From the NCBI GenBank assembly GCA_036501535.1, contig DASYAE010000123.1, positions 1 to 29,442 of the forward strand: DNA of 29,442 nt, written 5' to 3'. A program made the position numbers and the translations under genes. Positions within the stretch are counted from its first letter, which is position 1, and every line of letters begins with the position of its first letter. A model generated the notes under the pieces. The model saw only the letters and a list, made by a program, of their open reading frames with translations. It was not told the origin of the DNA and searched no databases. The DNA comes from DASYAE01 sp036501535. GTDB lineage: Bacteria > Actinomycetota > Actinomycetes > Streptomycetales > Catenulisporaceae. Below are positions 21,946 through 29,442 of the stretch, piece by piece.

Positions 21946-24153
21946 TCAGCTCCCGGGCTCCGACGGGTAGCCGGTCGGCGTGGTGAACTGGTCGACCGGT
22001 TGACCGTCCAGCGCGCCCTCCATCGCCTGCTGCCAGATCGGCGCGGAGATGGTGGCGCCGAAGATCTGGCCGTAGTAGTACTGGCCGCCGACCGACATGT
22101 TGCCCATGTAGTCGCCCTGGAGCGTGTTGGGGACCACGAAGCCGGTCCACACCGCGGTGGCCAGCTGCGGGGTGAAGCCGTCGAACCAGGTCGCCACGGA
22201 CTCGGTGGTGGTGCCGGTCTTGCCGGCGGCCGGCCGGTCGATGCCGAGGCCCTCGGCGGTCGCGCCCGGCTCGGTCAGCACGCCCTGGAGCAGCGCGGTC
22301 AGCTCGTTGGCGATGTTCGGGTCGAGCACCTGCCGGCAGTCCGGGCTCTGCGCCGGGTAGCCGCGGCCGTCGGTCCCGGTCACCGAGGTGATGACGTACG
22401 GCCGGCAGTACTTGCCCTGGGCCGCGACCGTGGCGTAGGCGCTGGCCATCTCGATCGGGGTGATCAGGTTCGTGCCGAGGGTGAACGAGGCGATCTGCAG
22501 CAGCGGGGAACCGGTGTCGCTGTCGTTGTCCAGGGTGACGCCCATCGACTGGGCGATCTGGGCCGGCTTGCACAGGCCGGTCTTGGTCTCCAGGGTCAGG
22601 AAGTAGGTGTTGACCGAGTCCCAGAACGCCGCGTCGATCTTCCCGCTGAAGCCGGTGCCGCTGTCGTTGCTCGGGGAGTACGAGGCCGGCCAGAGCACGT
22701 AGGGCCGCCCGCCGTTCGACGGACAGGCCGGAATGGACAGGCCCGCGTCGTTCATCGGGCTCGGCACGCTCAGCACGCTGTTCGGATCCCAGCCGTCCTC
22801 CAGCGCGGCCAGGCCGACGAAGATCTTGAACGAGGAGCCGGCCTGGTAGCCCTGGCTGCCGTCGTGCGTCGGGTCCGCGGCCAGGTCGAGATACGTGTCC
22901 CCGGACCCGGTGCCCATCGGGTTGGACTGCGCGATCCCCAGCAGCGCGCCGGTGCCCGGCTGCACCATCGCCAGCGCGGAGGAGACCCGGTCGGTCGAGT
23001 ACGTGTGCTGCGAGACCGCGGCCTGGCCGGACTTCTCGTCCTGCGGGTCCAGCGTGGTCTTGACGACCAGGCCGCCCTGGTCCCACAGCGCGATCCGCTG
23101 CGCCGAGGTGGCGCCGTAGGCCGAGTCGTTGACGAAGGTCGTGTACACGTACTGGCAGAAGAACGCGTCGGACCCGGCGCCGAGGCAGCCGTTCACCTGC
23201 TGGCCGGGGTTCAGGCCCAGCGGCAGCGCCTCGTCCGCCTTGGCCTGGGCCGGGGTCAGGTAGTGCAGGCTCGGCGCGGCCATGTCCTTGATCACGATGT
23301 TGCGCCGGGCCAGGGCCGCCTTCGGGTTGTTCATCGGGTCGTAGTAGCTCGGACTGTTGACGATCGCGGCCAGCAGCGCGGCCTGGGTCACCGTCAGGTC
23401 CGCGGCGCTAGTCGAGAAATAGGTCTCGGCGGCGACCTGCACGCCGTAGGCCCCCTCGCCGAAGAAGACCAGGTTGAGGTAGCGCTCCAGGATCTGCTGC
23501 TTGCTCAGCTCCTGCTCGACCGCGATCGCGTCCTTCAGCTCGGTTATCTTGCGGTTCAGCGTGTCCGCGGTGGCCGCCTCGAGCAGCTGCGGGTTGGTCC
23601 CCGCCTCGAGGATCAGCACGTTCTTGACGTACTGCTGGGCCAGCGTCGAGCCGCCCTGCAGCTGCGCCCCGCTCTGCGAGTCGTTGACCAGGGCCCTGAG
23701 CGTGCCGCGCAGGTCGATCGCGCTGTCCTGGTAGAAGCGCGAGTCCTCGATCGCCACCAGCGCCTGCGACATCACCGGGTTGATCTGCGAGTAGGGCACC
23801 ACGACCCGGTCGCCCTCGTTGTCCGGGTCCCACATCGAGGCGATCACCGAGCCGTCGTCGGCCTCGATCACGTTGCGCTGCGTCAGATCCGGGTCGACGA
23901 AGTTCGACGGCACGTTCTGGAACGCGTCCGAGGCGCTCTCCGCGCCCAGCCCGGCCGGGGCGACCAGCGGCATCGTCAGCGCGCCGACCAGCAGACCTAC
24001 CAGGCCACTGATCAAGAGGAAGGCGACCAGATGCCAGAACGCCCGGTGGACCGCGCGTATCCGCCGGAACCGTCCATCCACACCGCGCAAGGCTCTGCCC
24101 TCCCGCCGTCGCCGATCCCGCCGGGCCCGGCGGCACGGTCCGCGCCACCACAC
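21946..24153 (-). CDS. Class A penicillin-binding protein (transglycosylase/transpeptidase)
   Basis: A bifunctional peptidoglycan synthase of 735 residues. A basic cytoplasmic tail and one membrane helix (about 41-64) lead into a GT51 domain: E-D-S-R-F-Y (Glu136), Q-G-G-S-T-L-A-Q-Q-Y-V-K-N (166-178), R-K-I-T-E-L-K and E-L-S-K-Q-Q-I-L-E-R-Y-L-N (215-227). The transpeptidase domain has S-S-F-K (Ser440-Lys443), S-V-N (513-515) and K-T-G (645-647). All core residues are present. The frame opens at GTG 24153; a GTG at 24081 is a possible later start with GGGAGGG further upstream. Spaced direct repeats lie about 95-130 bp upstream. Confidence 0.92.
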   Translation of the reverse strand: MWWRGPCRRARRDRRRREGRALRGVDGRFRRIRAVHRAFWHLVAFLLISGLVGLLVGALTMPLVAPAGLGAESASDAFQNVPSNFVDPDLTQRNVIEADDGSVIASMWDPDNEGDRVVVPYSQINPVMSQALVAIEDSRFYQDSAIDLRGTLRALVNDSQSGAQLQGGSTLAQQYVKNVLILEAGTNPQLLEAATADTLNRKITELKDAIAVEQELSKQQILERYLNLVFFGEGAYGVQVAAETYFSTSAADLTVTQAALLAAIVNSPSYYDPMNNPKAALARRNIVIKDMAAPSLHYLTPAQAKADEALPLGLNPGQQVNGCLGAGSDAFFCQYVYTTFVNDSAYGATSAQRIALWDQGGLVVKTTLDPQDEKSGQAAVSQHTYSTDRVSSALAMVQPGTGALLGIAQSNPMGTGSGDTYLDLAADPTHDGSQGYQAGSSFKIFVGLAALEDGWDPNSVLSVPSPMNDAGLSIPACPSNGGRPYVLWPASYSPSNDSGTGFSGKIDAAFWDSVNTYFLTLETKTGLCKPAQIAQSMGVTLDNDSDTGSPLLQIASFTLGTNLITPIEMASAYATVAAQGKYCRPYVITSVTGTDGRGYPAQSPDCRQVLDPNIANELTALLQGVLTEPGATAEGLGIDRPAAGKTGTTTESVATWFDGFTPQLATAVWTGFVVPNTLQGDYMGNMSVGGQYYYGQIFGATISAPIWQQAMEGALDGQPVDQFTTPTGYPSEPGS

Positions 24154-24578
24154 TCTGGACCCTGCCGCACACTGTTCGCCGGGAAACCCGCGGGAAGGTT
24201 ACAACCTGTGCACTACCCCGCAACAACGACGCGCCGAGGCTTTCACCGATCTTGAACCGCCCTGGTCAGATCTTGAACCGGAGCCGGGCCGGCCGGGTCT
24301 GCGCACCCTGTTTCGGTCACGATGAGGCATGCCCGAGAAATCCGTGCGCCGGGCTGGACTCGCGCGACCGCGACCACGTATGCTGACGAACGCCTGAACA
24401 CGCGGCGCAGTCGACAGGCAACCATCGGTGGTAGGGTGCGCGGGCCGTTCGGCTCGGCGTGGGCTCCGGGCGGCCGCGCACCTGCCGGTGACGAGATGAA
24501 CGTTCCGGCCCCTGCGGGCCCGTTCGACAGACCCTGAGCTCAGCAGCCTGACGGCGTCGTGCGCCGATCGGTGCTCGA
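24154..24578. other. 425-bp intergenic stretch between the PBP and GPP34 genes
   Basis: No convincing gene. On the minus strand, TTGCGG and TAACCT separated by 16 bp could be a PBP promoter; the -10 lies within the 12-bp palindrome at 24196-24207. Direct repeats follow at 24248-24280. A plus-strand TAGGGT-like -10 near 24432 has no gene downstream; the 71-codon frame at 24322-24537 lacks a ribosome site. A CTGAGCTCAG palindrome at 24534-24543 and a small GATCG/CGATC stem nearby may end the GPP34 transcript. Confidence 0.45.
24248..24280. promoter_or_regulatory. Pair of 12-bp direct repeats 21 bp apart upstream of the PBP gene
   Basis: GATCTTGAACCG occurs at 24248-24259 and 24269-24280. The period is 21 bp, two helical turns, so both copies face the same side of the DNA. 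This spacing is typical of tandem binding sites for response regulators or similar activators. It lies about 50 bp upstream of the candidate PBP promoter. Confidence 0.5.
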
Positions 24579-25292
24579 TCAGCGGGGCCAGAGCAGCGCC
24601 TGGCGGTGGATCGCCGCGGGAGCTCCGCGCAGCACGACCTCCAGCGCGTCGAGCACGATCTCGGCCCGCGGGACGTTGATCTTGGCCACCTCCCGCAGCG
24701 CGGCACCGAACTCAGGGTCCGCGTACGCCTCGAGGGTGTCCTCCAGCCGCAGCACCGCGACCAGGCCGCACAGCGCGCAGGCGGTGACGTCCATCTCGCG
24801 CCGGCCGTTGACCAGGTGCAGCAGGTCGGTCTGCAGCCGGGCCAGCGCCAGCGGGTCGCCGACCTCCACGCTGGTGCGGCGCTGGACCAGCCGGCGCCGG
24901 GTGCCGACCCGGACCAGGCCGGCCTCGGCCATGCGCGCGGCGACCGTCTCGTAGACGCCGTCGGCCAGCGAGCGCATCCAGTACCCGGGCGGCCGCGCCT
25001 CGGCGGCCGCGATCTCGGCCAGCACCGCGGCGGCCACCGGGGACAGCCCCGCGTCCGCGGCGGCGCCGGATCCGGGCGCCGCCGGATCGTCATCAAACCC
25101 CTGCTGATCAGACCCCTGCTGATCGGCCTGCGGGCCCGGCCCGGGCGCCGGGTCCAGCCGGCCGGCCAGCAGCAGCTCCACCAGCAGCGCCGCCACCAGG
25201 CCGGGTCCGAGCGACGGCGGCCGGGCCGCCGGCCCGGCCGATTCGCCGTGGGCCACCAGGAAAAGCTGCTCGTGCAGCACGAGACCGGTCAC
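24579..25292 (-). CDS. GPP34 (GOLPH3-like) family protein
   Basis: The 237-residue protein opens L-V-L-H-E-Q-L-F-L-V-A-H and continues with G-L-V-A-A-L-L-V-E-L-L-L-A-G-R-L, the N-terminal pattern of GPP34 proteins. In eukaryotes GOLPH3 binds phosphatidylinositol-4-phosphate. Actinobacteria encode many GPP34 paralogues of unknown role, often linked to membranes. Residues about 47-75 are an insert rich in Pro, Gln and Asp, partly encoded by a 15-bp direct repeat (25097-25124). The C-terminal half has the long helices and conserved Arg/Leu pattern of the family. GTG 25292 has AGGGGG about 6 nt upstream. Confidence 0.85.
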   Translation of the reverse strand: MTGLVLHEQLFLVAHGESAGPAARPPSLGPGLVAALLVELLLAGRLDPAPGPGPQADQQGSDQQGFDDDPAAPGSGAAADAGLSPVAAAVLAEIAAAEARPPGYWMRSLADGVYETVAARMAEAGLVRVGTRRRLVQRRTSVEVGDPLALARLQTDLLHLVNGRREMDVTACALCGLVAVLRLEDTLEAYADPEFGAALREVAKINVPRAEIVLDALEVVLRGAPAAIHRQALLWPR

Positions 25293-26137
25293 CAGGACCC
25301 CCTGAACTCCCCCGGCGGCGCGCCCGCCGCCGCTGTATTGCCGATTTGTGCCCCTGGGCCCCGACTGCCCGGCTGTGGCCGGCGGCGGGATCCCGTCCGC
25401 AGGTCATTCGACGTCCGCAGATCACCCGCGGTCAAGGCGTGTGACCGCATTGTAGTGTGAATTCCCGGTTACCGGCGGTGAATCAGCGTATTGCGCGTCC
25501 CATCGGTCGCGGCCCGCCCCAGGAGGCGACTCAGGCCCCGCACCTTCAGGGTGCGAAGACCCGCGCCGCGCGCCGGACGCGCGCCCCTGGACCGCCGCCC
25601 CCGGATCCGGGCCGCCGCCGCCCGACCGATTCGGCCGCGCCCGCACCGCCGGCGCCCGGATCGGCACCTTGACCCGGGGGGGGTGATCCAATGCCCGGCG
25701 CGCGATATGCGAATATGGCTATAGAGCCGTCGAGGCGCCCCATGAAGGCGCCATGAAAGGCCGCGCCTACCGCGAGCGCCGACCGCGCCGCCTGCCGCGT
25801 GTCCATGCCGGACGCGGACGCCCTCGGACGATCGACCTCACCGGTCGCACGGATACCGGTGGTGCCGTGTATTCCCTCCCGCCACAGCAGGATGCGGTTG
25901 TTTGCCCCGATTCTCCTGGCATTGGCATGGACTGGCAATATGTAAACTGAAATACCTTGAACCCGGCGTATACTCAAGCGATTCGGCAGGAACTTGCAAG
26001 TGGCTTGCGTTGCCGCCAAAGGACCGGACAATTAATTCCCAGCGAACTCACCCGGTACCGCGCGCAACCCTCTCCCCCGCTGCCCGGCCGGGGCGCGCGC
26101 CGGGTCCCACGGCGACTCCCCAAGGGGGGCGGACCCA
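25293..26137. other. 845-bp stretch without a convincing gene
   Basis: Open frames of 60-160 codons cross it on both strands, but none has steady third-position GC or a recognisable product. It contains a weak TTGACC/TCGAAT pair on the minus strand (25406-25435) that could drive the GPP34 gene, a run of eight G (25676-25683), and a near-duplicate AGGCGCC..ATGAA motif (about 25731-25754). Its right third (25840-26040) is AT-rich and looks like a promoter and leader for the gene at 26138. Confidence 0.5.
25945..25974 (+). promoter_or_regulatory. Candidate promoter for the large helical-repeat gene
   Basis: TATACT at 25969-25974 is a good -10 match in an AT-rich patch; the -35 region 17-18 bp upstream (AACTGA) is weak. 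A second option is TTGCCG and TAATTC, 17 bp apart, just downstream around 26012-26040. Either gives a leader of about 90-160 nt before the TTG start. Confidence 0.3.
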
Positions 26138-28117
26138 TTGGTTAACCCCGAACAACCTTTGGCGGTGGACATCTCAGACCAATACCGGTCGGATCTGTCC
26201 CTGCCGACACCCCGGCTGGTCGAGCGGATACGTGAACTGCGCAACACCGGCCACAAGCCCGCGGCGGACGCGCTGCTGCGCGCCGCGGCGGCCGGCGGGG
26301 ACGGCACCGACGCCGCGCTGCTGATCGTGCTGTTGCGGCTGGAGAACCGGGGGCCGGAGGCCGACCTGGCCATCGAGACCGCGGCGAGCGGTCCGGAGCG
26401 GCACACCGCCGTCGTGACGCACGGCCTGCTGCGGCTCGGCGGCAGCGTGGAGTGCGGCATGCTGCTGGCCGCCGCCGCGCACCGGCCGCCGGGCCGGGTC
26501 GGACCGCTGGCCAAGGCGCTGCTCGCGGCCGAGCTGCCGGGGCAGTCGGCCCAGTTCCTGGCCGAGGCGGCGGCGCAGTCCGCGCGCACCCGGATGCTCG
26601 ACACGCTCATCCTCGAGCTCTGCGCCGACGGCATGGGCGGCCCCGCCTGGCCCGCGCTGTGGAGCGTGGTGCGCGAGTGGTCGCCGGACCGGCTGCTCGC
26701 GCTGGCCGAGCACCTGGACTCGATCGGCGCCGACGCGGTCGCACTGCGCTGCTACGCCCAGGCCGGCGAGGTGATCGCGCAGAACTGGCCGGCCGACCGG
26801 CTGGCCGCGGTGATGCACCGGATGGACGGCGCGGGGCTCGGCGACGCGGCCGGCCTGCTGTTCGACGCCGCGGTCAAGAGCATCGGCGGTTTTCCGTCGA
26901 TGACCGCATATCTGGCCACTGCGCTGGTCAACGCCGGCCTGCCGGAGACGGCGAAGGAGCTGCTCGACCGCACCGCGCCCGCGCTGACCGACGTCGAGCT
27001 GGCGTCGCTGACCTCGTATCTGGACGCCGGGCGGCAGAAGGAGCTGTCCGTCCACGCGTTCGCCGCGGCCGCGATGGCCCGCCCGGCGTCGGCGACCATC
27101 GGCTACGCCGACACGCTGCGCCGGCACGGCCAGGCGGCCGGCGCGGACCTGCTGGTCACCCGGGTGCTGCTGGCCCGCCCGGCGCTGGCCGCCGACCTGC
27201 TCGGCGCGCTGCGCGGGGCGGGGCGCGAGGCGGACGCGGGCCGGCTGCTCGAGCTGCTGGCCGGCAGCTCTCCCGAGGTCTGCGCCGCGGCCGGCCAGGC
27301 GCTGTGGCTCGCCGGCGACGACGCGGACGCCGAGCAGCTGCTCGGCTCGCTGGCCGACTGGCCGCTGGTCGACCTCGCCCCGGCGCTGGTGGCCGCGCTG
27401 CCGAGCCGCGGCGGCCGGCCCGGCGACATGCACCCGCTGGCCGCCCGGCTGCTGTACCGGTCGGCGGAGGAGTTCGCGGCGGCCGTGCGGACGCTGCGCG
27501 AGCGCGCCGCGCTCGAGCGGGGCCGGCAGGAGCAGCACGCCAGGGACCGCGGCGAGAGCGTCATCGAGCCCGTAGAAGGGATGCCGGACGCGGGGCACGA
27601 CGCGGAGACGGCGGCCGAGCGGCTGCTCGCGCTGCTGCGGTCCGGCCCGCCGCGGCTGGTGCTCGACGCGGCGCTGGCGCTGGTCGACCGGGGCCTGGCC
27701 GCGGACGCCGGCGCCCTGCTGGACCACTACGGCAGCCACGCGCCCGCAGCGGATGCGGCGGCCCTGTTCGTGCTGCTGGAGCAGGCCGGCCGCGGCGGCA
27801 CCGACCTGGTCGCCGTGGCGGCGCTGACCGGCCGGACCGACGCGGGCGCGTTCCTGGCCGCGATCCGGCGGGCCGGGGCCTGGGCCGTGATCAGCCGGCA
27901 CCTCGAGCAGCTGGCCCGCGCGCTGCCCGGCCCGGACCTGCTCGAGCTGTGCGTGAGCCTGGCCGAGCAGGACGCGCTCGCCGACCTGGACTCGGTGATC
28001 ACCGGCATCGCCCGGCGGGACGACTACGAGGCGCAGCGGCTCGCGCTGCACAGGGCCGGGCGCCACTCGCTCGCATACCGGCTCACCGAGCGCCATTCCG
28101 AGCTGACCGGACGATGA
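26138..28117 (+). CDS. Large all-alpha repeat protein of unknown function
   Basis: I do not recognise a named family in this 659-residue protein. It is almost entirely helical, with no signal peptide or membrane segment, and is built of irregular units of about 30-36 residues of the type L-L-x-x-A-x-x-x-P-x-x-V-A-x-L-L-x-x-L-R-x-x-G. This suggests a TPR- or HEAT-like alpha-solenoid acting as a scaffold or sensor. A charged, probably disordered hinge (about 445-490) splits it into a long and a short half. I chose TTG 26138 because AAGGGGGGCGG lies just upstream at good spacing; GTG 26165 is the alternative. A strong hairpin ends the unit, so it appears monocistronic. Confidence 0.8.
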   Translation: MVNPEQPLAVDISDQYRSDLSLPTPRLVERIRELRNTGHKPAADALLRAAAAGGDGTDAALLIVLLRLENRGPEADLAIETAASGPERHTAVVTHGLLRLGGSVECGMLLAAAAHRPPGRVGPLAKALLAAELPGQSAQFLAEAAAQSARTRMLDTLILELCADGMGGPAWPALWSVVREWSPDRLLALAEHLDSIGADAVALRCYAQAGEVIAQNWPADRLAAVMHRMDGAGLGDAAGLLFDAAVKSIGGFPSMTAYLATALVNAGLPETAKELLDRTAPALTDVELASLTSYLDAGRQKELSVHAFAAAAMARPASATIGYADTLRRHGQAAGADLLVTRVLLARPALAADLLGALRGAGREADAGRLLELLAGSSPEVCAAAGQALWLAGDDADAEQLLGSLADWPLVDLAPALVAALPSRGGRPGDMHPLAARLLYRSAEEFAAAVRTLRERAALERGRQEQHARDRGESVIEPVEGMPDAGHDAETAAERLLALLRSGPPRLVLDAALALVDRGLAADAGALLDHYGSHAPAADAAALFVLLEQAGRGGTDLVAVAALTGRTDAGAFLAAIRRAGAWAVISRHLEQLARALPGPDLLELCVSLAEQDALADLDSVITGIARRDDYEAQRLALHRAGRHSLAYRLTERHSELTGR

Positions 28118-28123
28118 CTCCGG

Positions 28124-28156
28124 CCGGCCGCCGCGGGCCCGTCCCGCGGCGGCCGG
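28124..28156 (+). terminator. GC-rich hairpin terminator after the helical-repeat gene
   Basis: A perfect 14-bp stem (28124-28137 with 28143-28156) closes a 5-nt loop, 6 nt after the stop codon. There is no U-tract, which is usual for high-GC actinobacteria. Confidence 0.75.
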
Positions 28157-28371
28157 TGCTCGCCCGGCCCCGCGCCGGGGGGCTTCCGTCGGAGAACCAG
28201 TCCCAAAACGATTCAGACCGGATATTCCGTCCATGGCACACCGCGGCGCGGGACAGCGGCTCCTGATATGCGCGCGCCGTACGGTGTCGTGCGGCGACAT
28301 CGTCACCTGATCCGGTGGTTTGGCCCGGGGACCCGCCGGGACGCCGCGGCCACGCCGCTAACTTGCCGGTT

Positions 28372-29295
28372 ATGCAGCGTCTTCCTGCACTGCGTCCTCG
28401 TGAACTGCGGACCTACCCCGCGGCACGCCGCCTGCTCATTCCGGCCCTGATCCTCCTCGCGCTCGGGTCGGGCGCGGGGAGCGCCGCCACAGCCGGCGTC
28501 GGCGCCGACGCGCCGGACCGGCCGGGCGGCGTCCTGGCCGCTTCCGGATCGGCGCAGATCAGCGGCCCGAGCGGGAGCCCTTCGAGCTACGGCGTCTCGC
28601 TGACGTACACGGTGGCCGACGACGGCGACGGCGCCGTACACGGCATCGCGCTGTCCGGTCAGCTCACGAACACCGCGGGCGGCGGCACCGGCTTCTCCTG
28701 CACGCCGCAGCGCTCTGATCCGTGGCTGCCGGAGCCCGGGCCCGGCGGCCTGCTCTGGCTCGTCCCGGGCGCGTCAGTGTCCTGTTCCGTGTCGCTCACC
28801 CTCGGGCCGGGCGAGTACACGGCCACCCTGACCGCCACCGGATGGGACGCCGGGATCTGGAACTTCCCCCTGGCGCTCGGCCTGCTGCCGCCCTGGCAGG
28901 TCGACTTCTCCGGCGACCGGCCCGCGTGCCGGGTCGCCGCGCAGGTGCAGATCCCGCTCGACCTGCCGGCTCCCCCCGCACCCTCGTCAGCGCCGCCCCC
29001 GCCCCCGCCCCCGCCACCACCCTCTCCGGCGCACGTCACCGCGCCGCCGAAACCCGCGCCGCCGCTGGCGATCGCACCGCAGCCCCCGCCCCCGTCACCG
29101 CCCCCGCCCTCATCACCGCCGCCGTCCCCGCCGCCCCCGCCGGCGCCGAGCGCGAGTCCCAGCCTGCTGTTCGTCGCACCGATGGCGGCGTCGAAACCGC
29201 CGGCCGTACCGCAACTCCCCACGCAGCTGTTCATCCTGATCATGGTGCTGCCGGCCGTCGCCGCGGGCGCGGCACTGGTCGGCCGCGGCCGCTGA
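28372..29295 (+). CDS. Secreted, membrane-anchored proline-rich protein
   Basis: From ATG 28372 the protein has 307 residues. A basic N-terminus and a hydrophobic stretch (about 21-42, ending in small residues) form a signal peptide. Residues about 55-195 look like a beta-sandwich of the DUF11/Ig-like kind, with an alternating Ser/Thr/Gly pattern and three to four cysteines that could form disulphides outside the cell. Then comes a long Pro/Ser/Ala tract (about 198-262) likely to span the wall, and a C-terminal hydrophobic anchor followed by G-R-G-R, without a sortase motif. The frame opens at 28315, but the earlier part has no ribosome site. The function is unknown; a cell-surface structural or adhesion role is inferred. 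Confidence 0.75.
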   Translation: MQRLPALRPRELRTYPAARRLLIPALILLALGSGAGSAATAGVGADAPDRPGGVLAASGSAQISGPSGSPSSYGVSLTYTVADDGDGAVHGIALSGQLTNTAGGGTGFSCTPQRSDPWLPEPGPGGLLWLVPGASVSCSVSLTLGPGEYTATLTATGWDAGIWNFPLALGLLPPWQVDFSGDRPACRVAAQVQIPLDLPAPPAPSSAPPPPPPPPPPSPAHVTAPPKPAPPLAIAPQPPPPSPPPPSSPPPSPPPPPAPSASPSLLFVAPMAASKPPAVPQLPTQLFILIMVLPAVAAGAALVGRGR

Positions 29296-29400
29296 CCCGA
29301 ACCGAGTAGGGTCGGGGACTGATTTGGAGTCATCTATGTACCTACATCCCAGGACTTGGGGCAGTCCCATGCATGGCTCCTCCTCAGCCCCCGCCGCCTC

Positions 29401-29433
29401 GAACCGTGCGTGCGGTTCTCCCGCACACGGCTC
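29401..29433 (-). ncRNA. Group II intron domain V (3' part of an intron running off the right edge)
   Basis: The minus strand reads GAGCCGTGTGCGG, a GAGAA loop, then CCGCACGCACGGTTC. It folds into the textbook 33-nt domain V. The lower 8-bp stem contains the catalytic AGC triad with its G-U pair, then a two-base CG bulge and a 5-bp upper stem. The rest of the intron, with any reverse transcriptase, would lie to the right of the window. Domain VI and the 3' splice end should fall somewhere in 29300-29400; a small hairpin around GGACT/AGTCC (29350-29365) is the only visible candidate, so the boundary is unresolved. Confidence 0.8.
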
Positions 29434-29442
29434 ACCGACGCC

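Noticed and set aside
24322..24537. Small plus-strand gene of 71 codons
   Set aside because: It has no ribosome site and an Arg/Pro/Gly-rich product with no recognisable features, so it is not supported.
25546..26031. Minus-strand gene of 161 codons in the long gap before the helical-repeat gene
   Set aside because: Third-position GC is not sustained, the Gly/Arg-rich tail looks like a shadow, and no ribosome site or family match was seen.
26174..28306. A 710-codon minus-strand frame opposite the helical-repeat gene
   Set aside because: Its Gln/Arg/Gly-rich composition is typical of antisense frames in high-GC genes. The plus-strand gene has a ribosome site and a terminator.
29113..29370. 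Minus-strand frame of 85 codons at the right edge
   Set aside because: It lies antisense to the secreted proline-rich gene and runs into the group II intron 3' region. It has no protein signature.

Overview
The window is high-GC DNA with strong GC bias at third codon positions, frequent GTG/TTG starts, ATGA-type overlaps and gene families typical of mycelial Actinobacteria: CobQ/CobD, two GT87 polyprenyl-linked mannosyltransferases, a GPP34 protein and a DrrA/B-like ABC exporter. A member of Streptomycetales or Catenulisporales is my best guess. That placement is inference; there is no rRNA marker to confirm it.

Layout. (1) 1-3290 looks like accessory DNA. It holds the 5' part of an IS4-type transposase running off the left edge, a DUF429 gene, an unrecognised coiled-coil gene and about 690 bp without a convincing gene. 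(2) 3293-3749 is rnpB (RNase P RNA, minus strand) with a clear terminator and a -10 box. It is followed by an HdeD-like membrane protein (minus) and, divergently, an MscS-type channel with a 41-residue histidine-rich segment. (3) 5846-9700 is a late cobalamin cluster: a CobC-like aminotransferase (minus), divergent from translationally coupled cobD and cobQ. (4) 9857-16084 is mostly envelope-related: a D-Ala-D-Ala carboxypeptidase-like protein and two GT87 transferases, with an ArsR-type regulator and an RNB-domain ribonuclease between them. (5) 16276-18408 is yaaA and an APH-like kinase, separated by a MITE-like palindrome whose 3-bp target duplication coincides with the yaaA stop codon. (6) 18457-20730 is a probable self-regulated exporter operon: operator, MarR regulator, ABC ATPase and ABC-2 permease. 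(7) 20741-25292, all minus strand, holds an acetamidase/formamidase, a long inverted repeat, a class A penicillin-binding protein and a GPP34 protein. (8) 25293-29295 is a long AT-shifted non-coding stretch, a large alpha-helical repeat protein ending in a strong hairpin terminator, and a secreted, membrane-anchored, proline-rich protein. (9) The right edge carries a group II intron domain V on the minus strand, so the rest of that intron lies beyond the window.

Functional links. The cob genes act in the same stretch of the B12 pathway: aminopropanol-phosphate supply, cobyric acid amidation and cobinamide formation. The PBP, the carboxypeptidase and the GT87 proteins all act on the cell envelope but are not one operon. 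The most unusual features are repeat and mobile-element structures placed at or near stop codons (mscS, cobQ, yaaA), the His-rich MscS variant, the carboxypeptidase with an altered second active-site motif, and the intron edge. I did not find a clear multi-gene system that I would call new.
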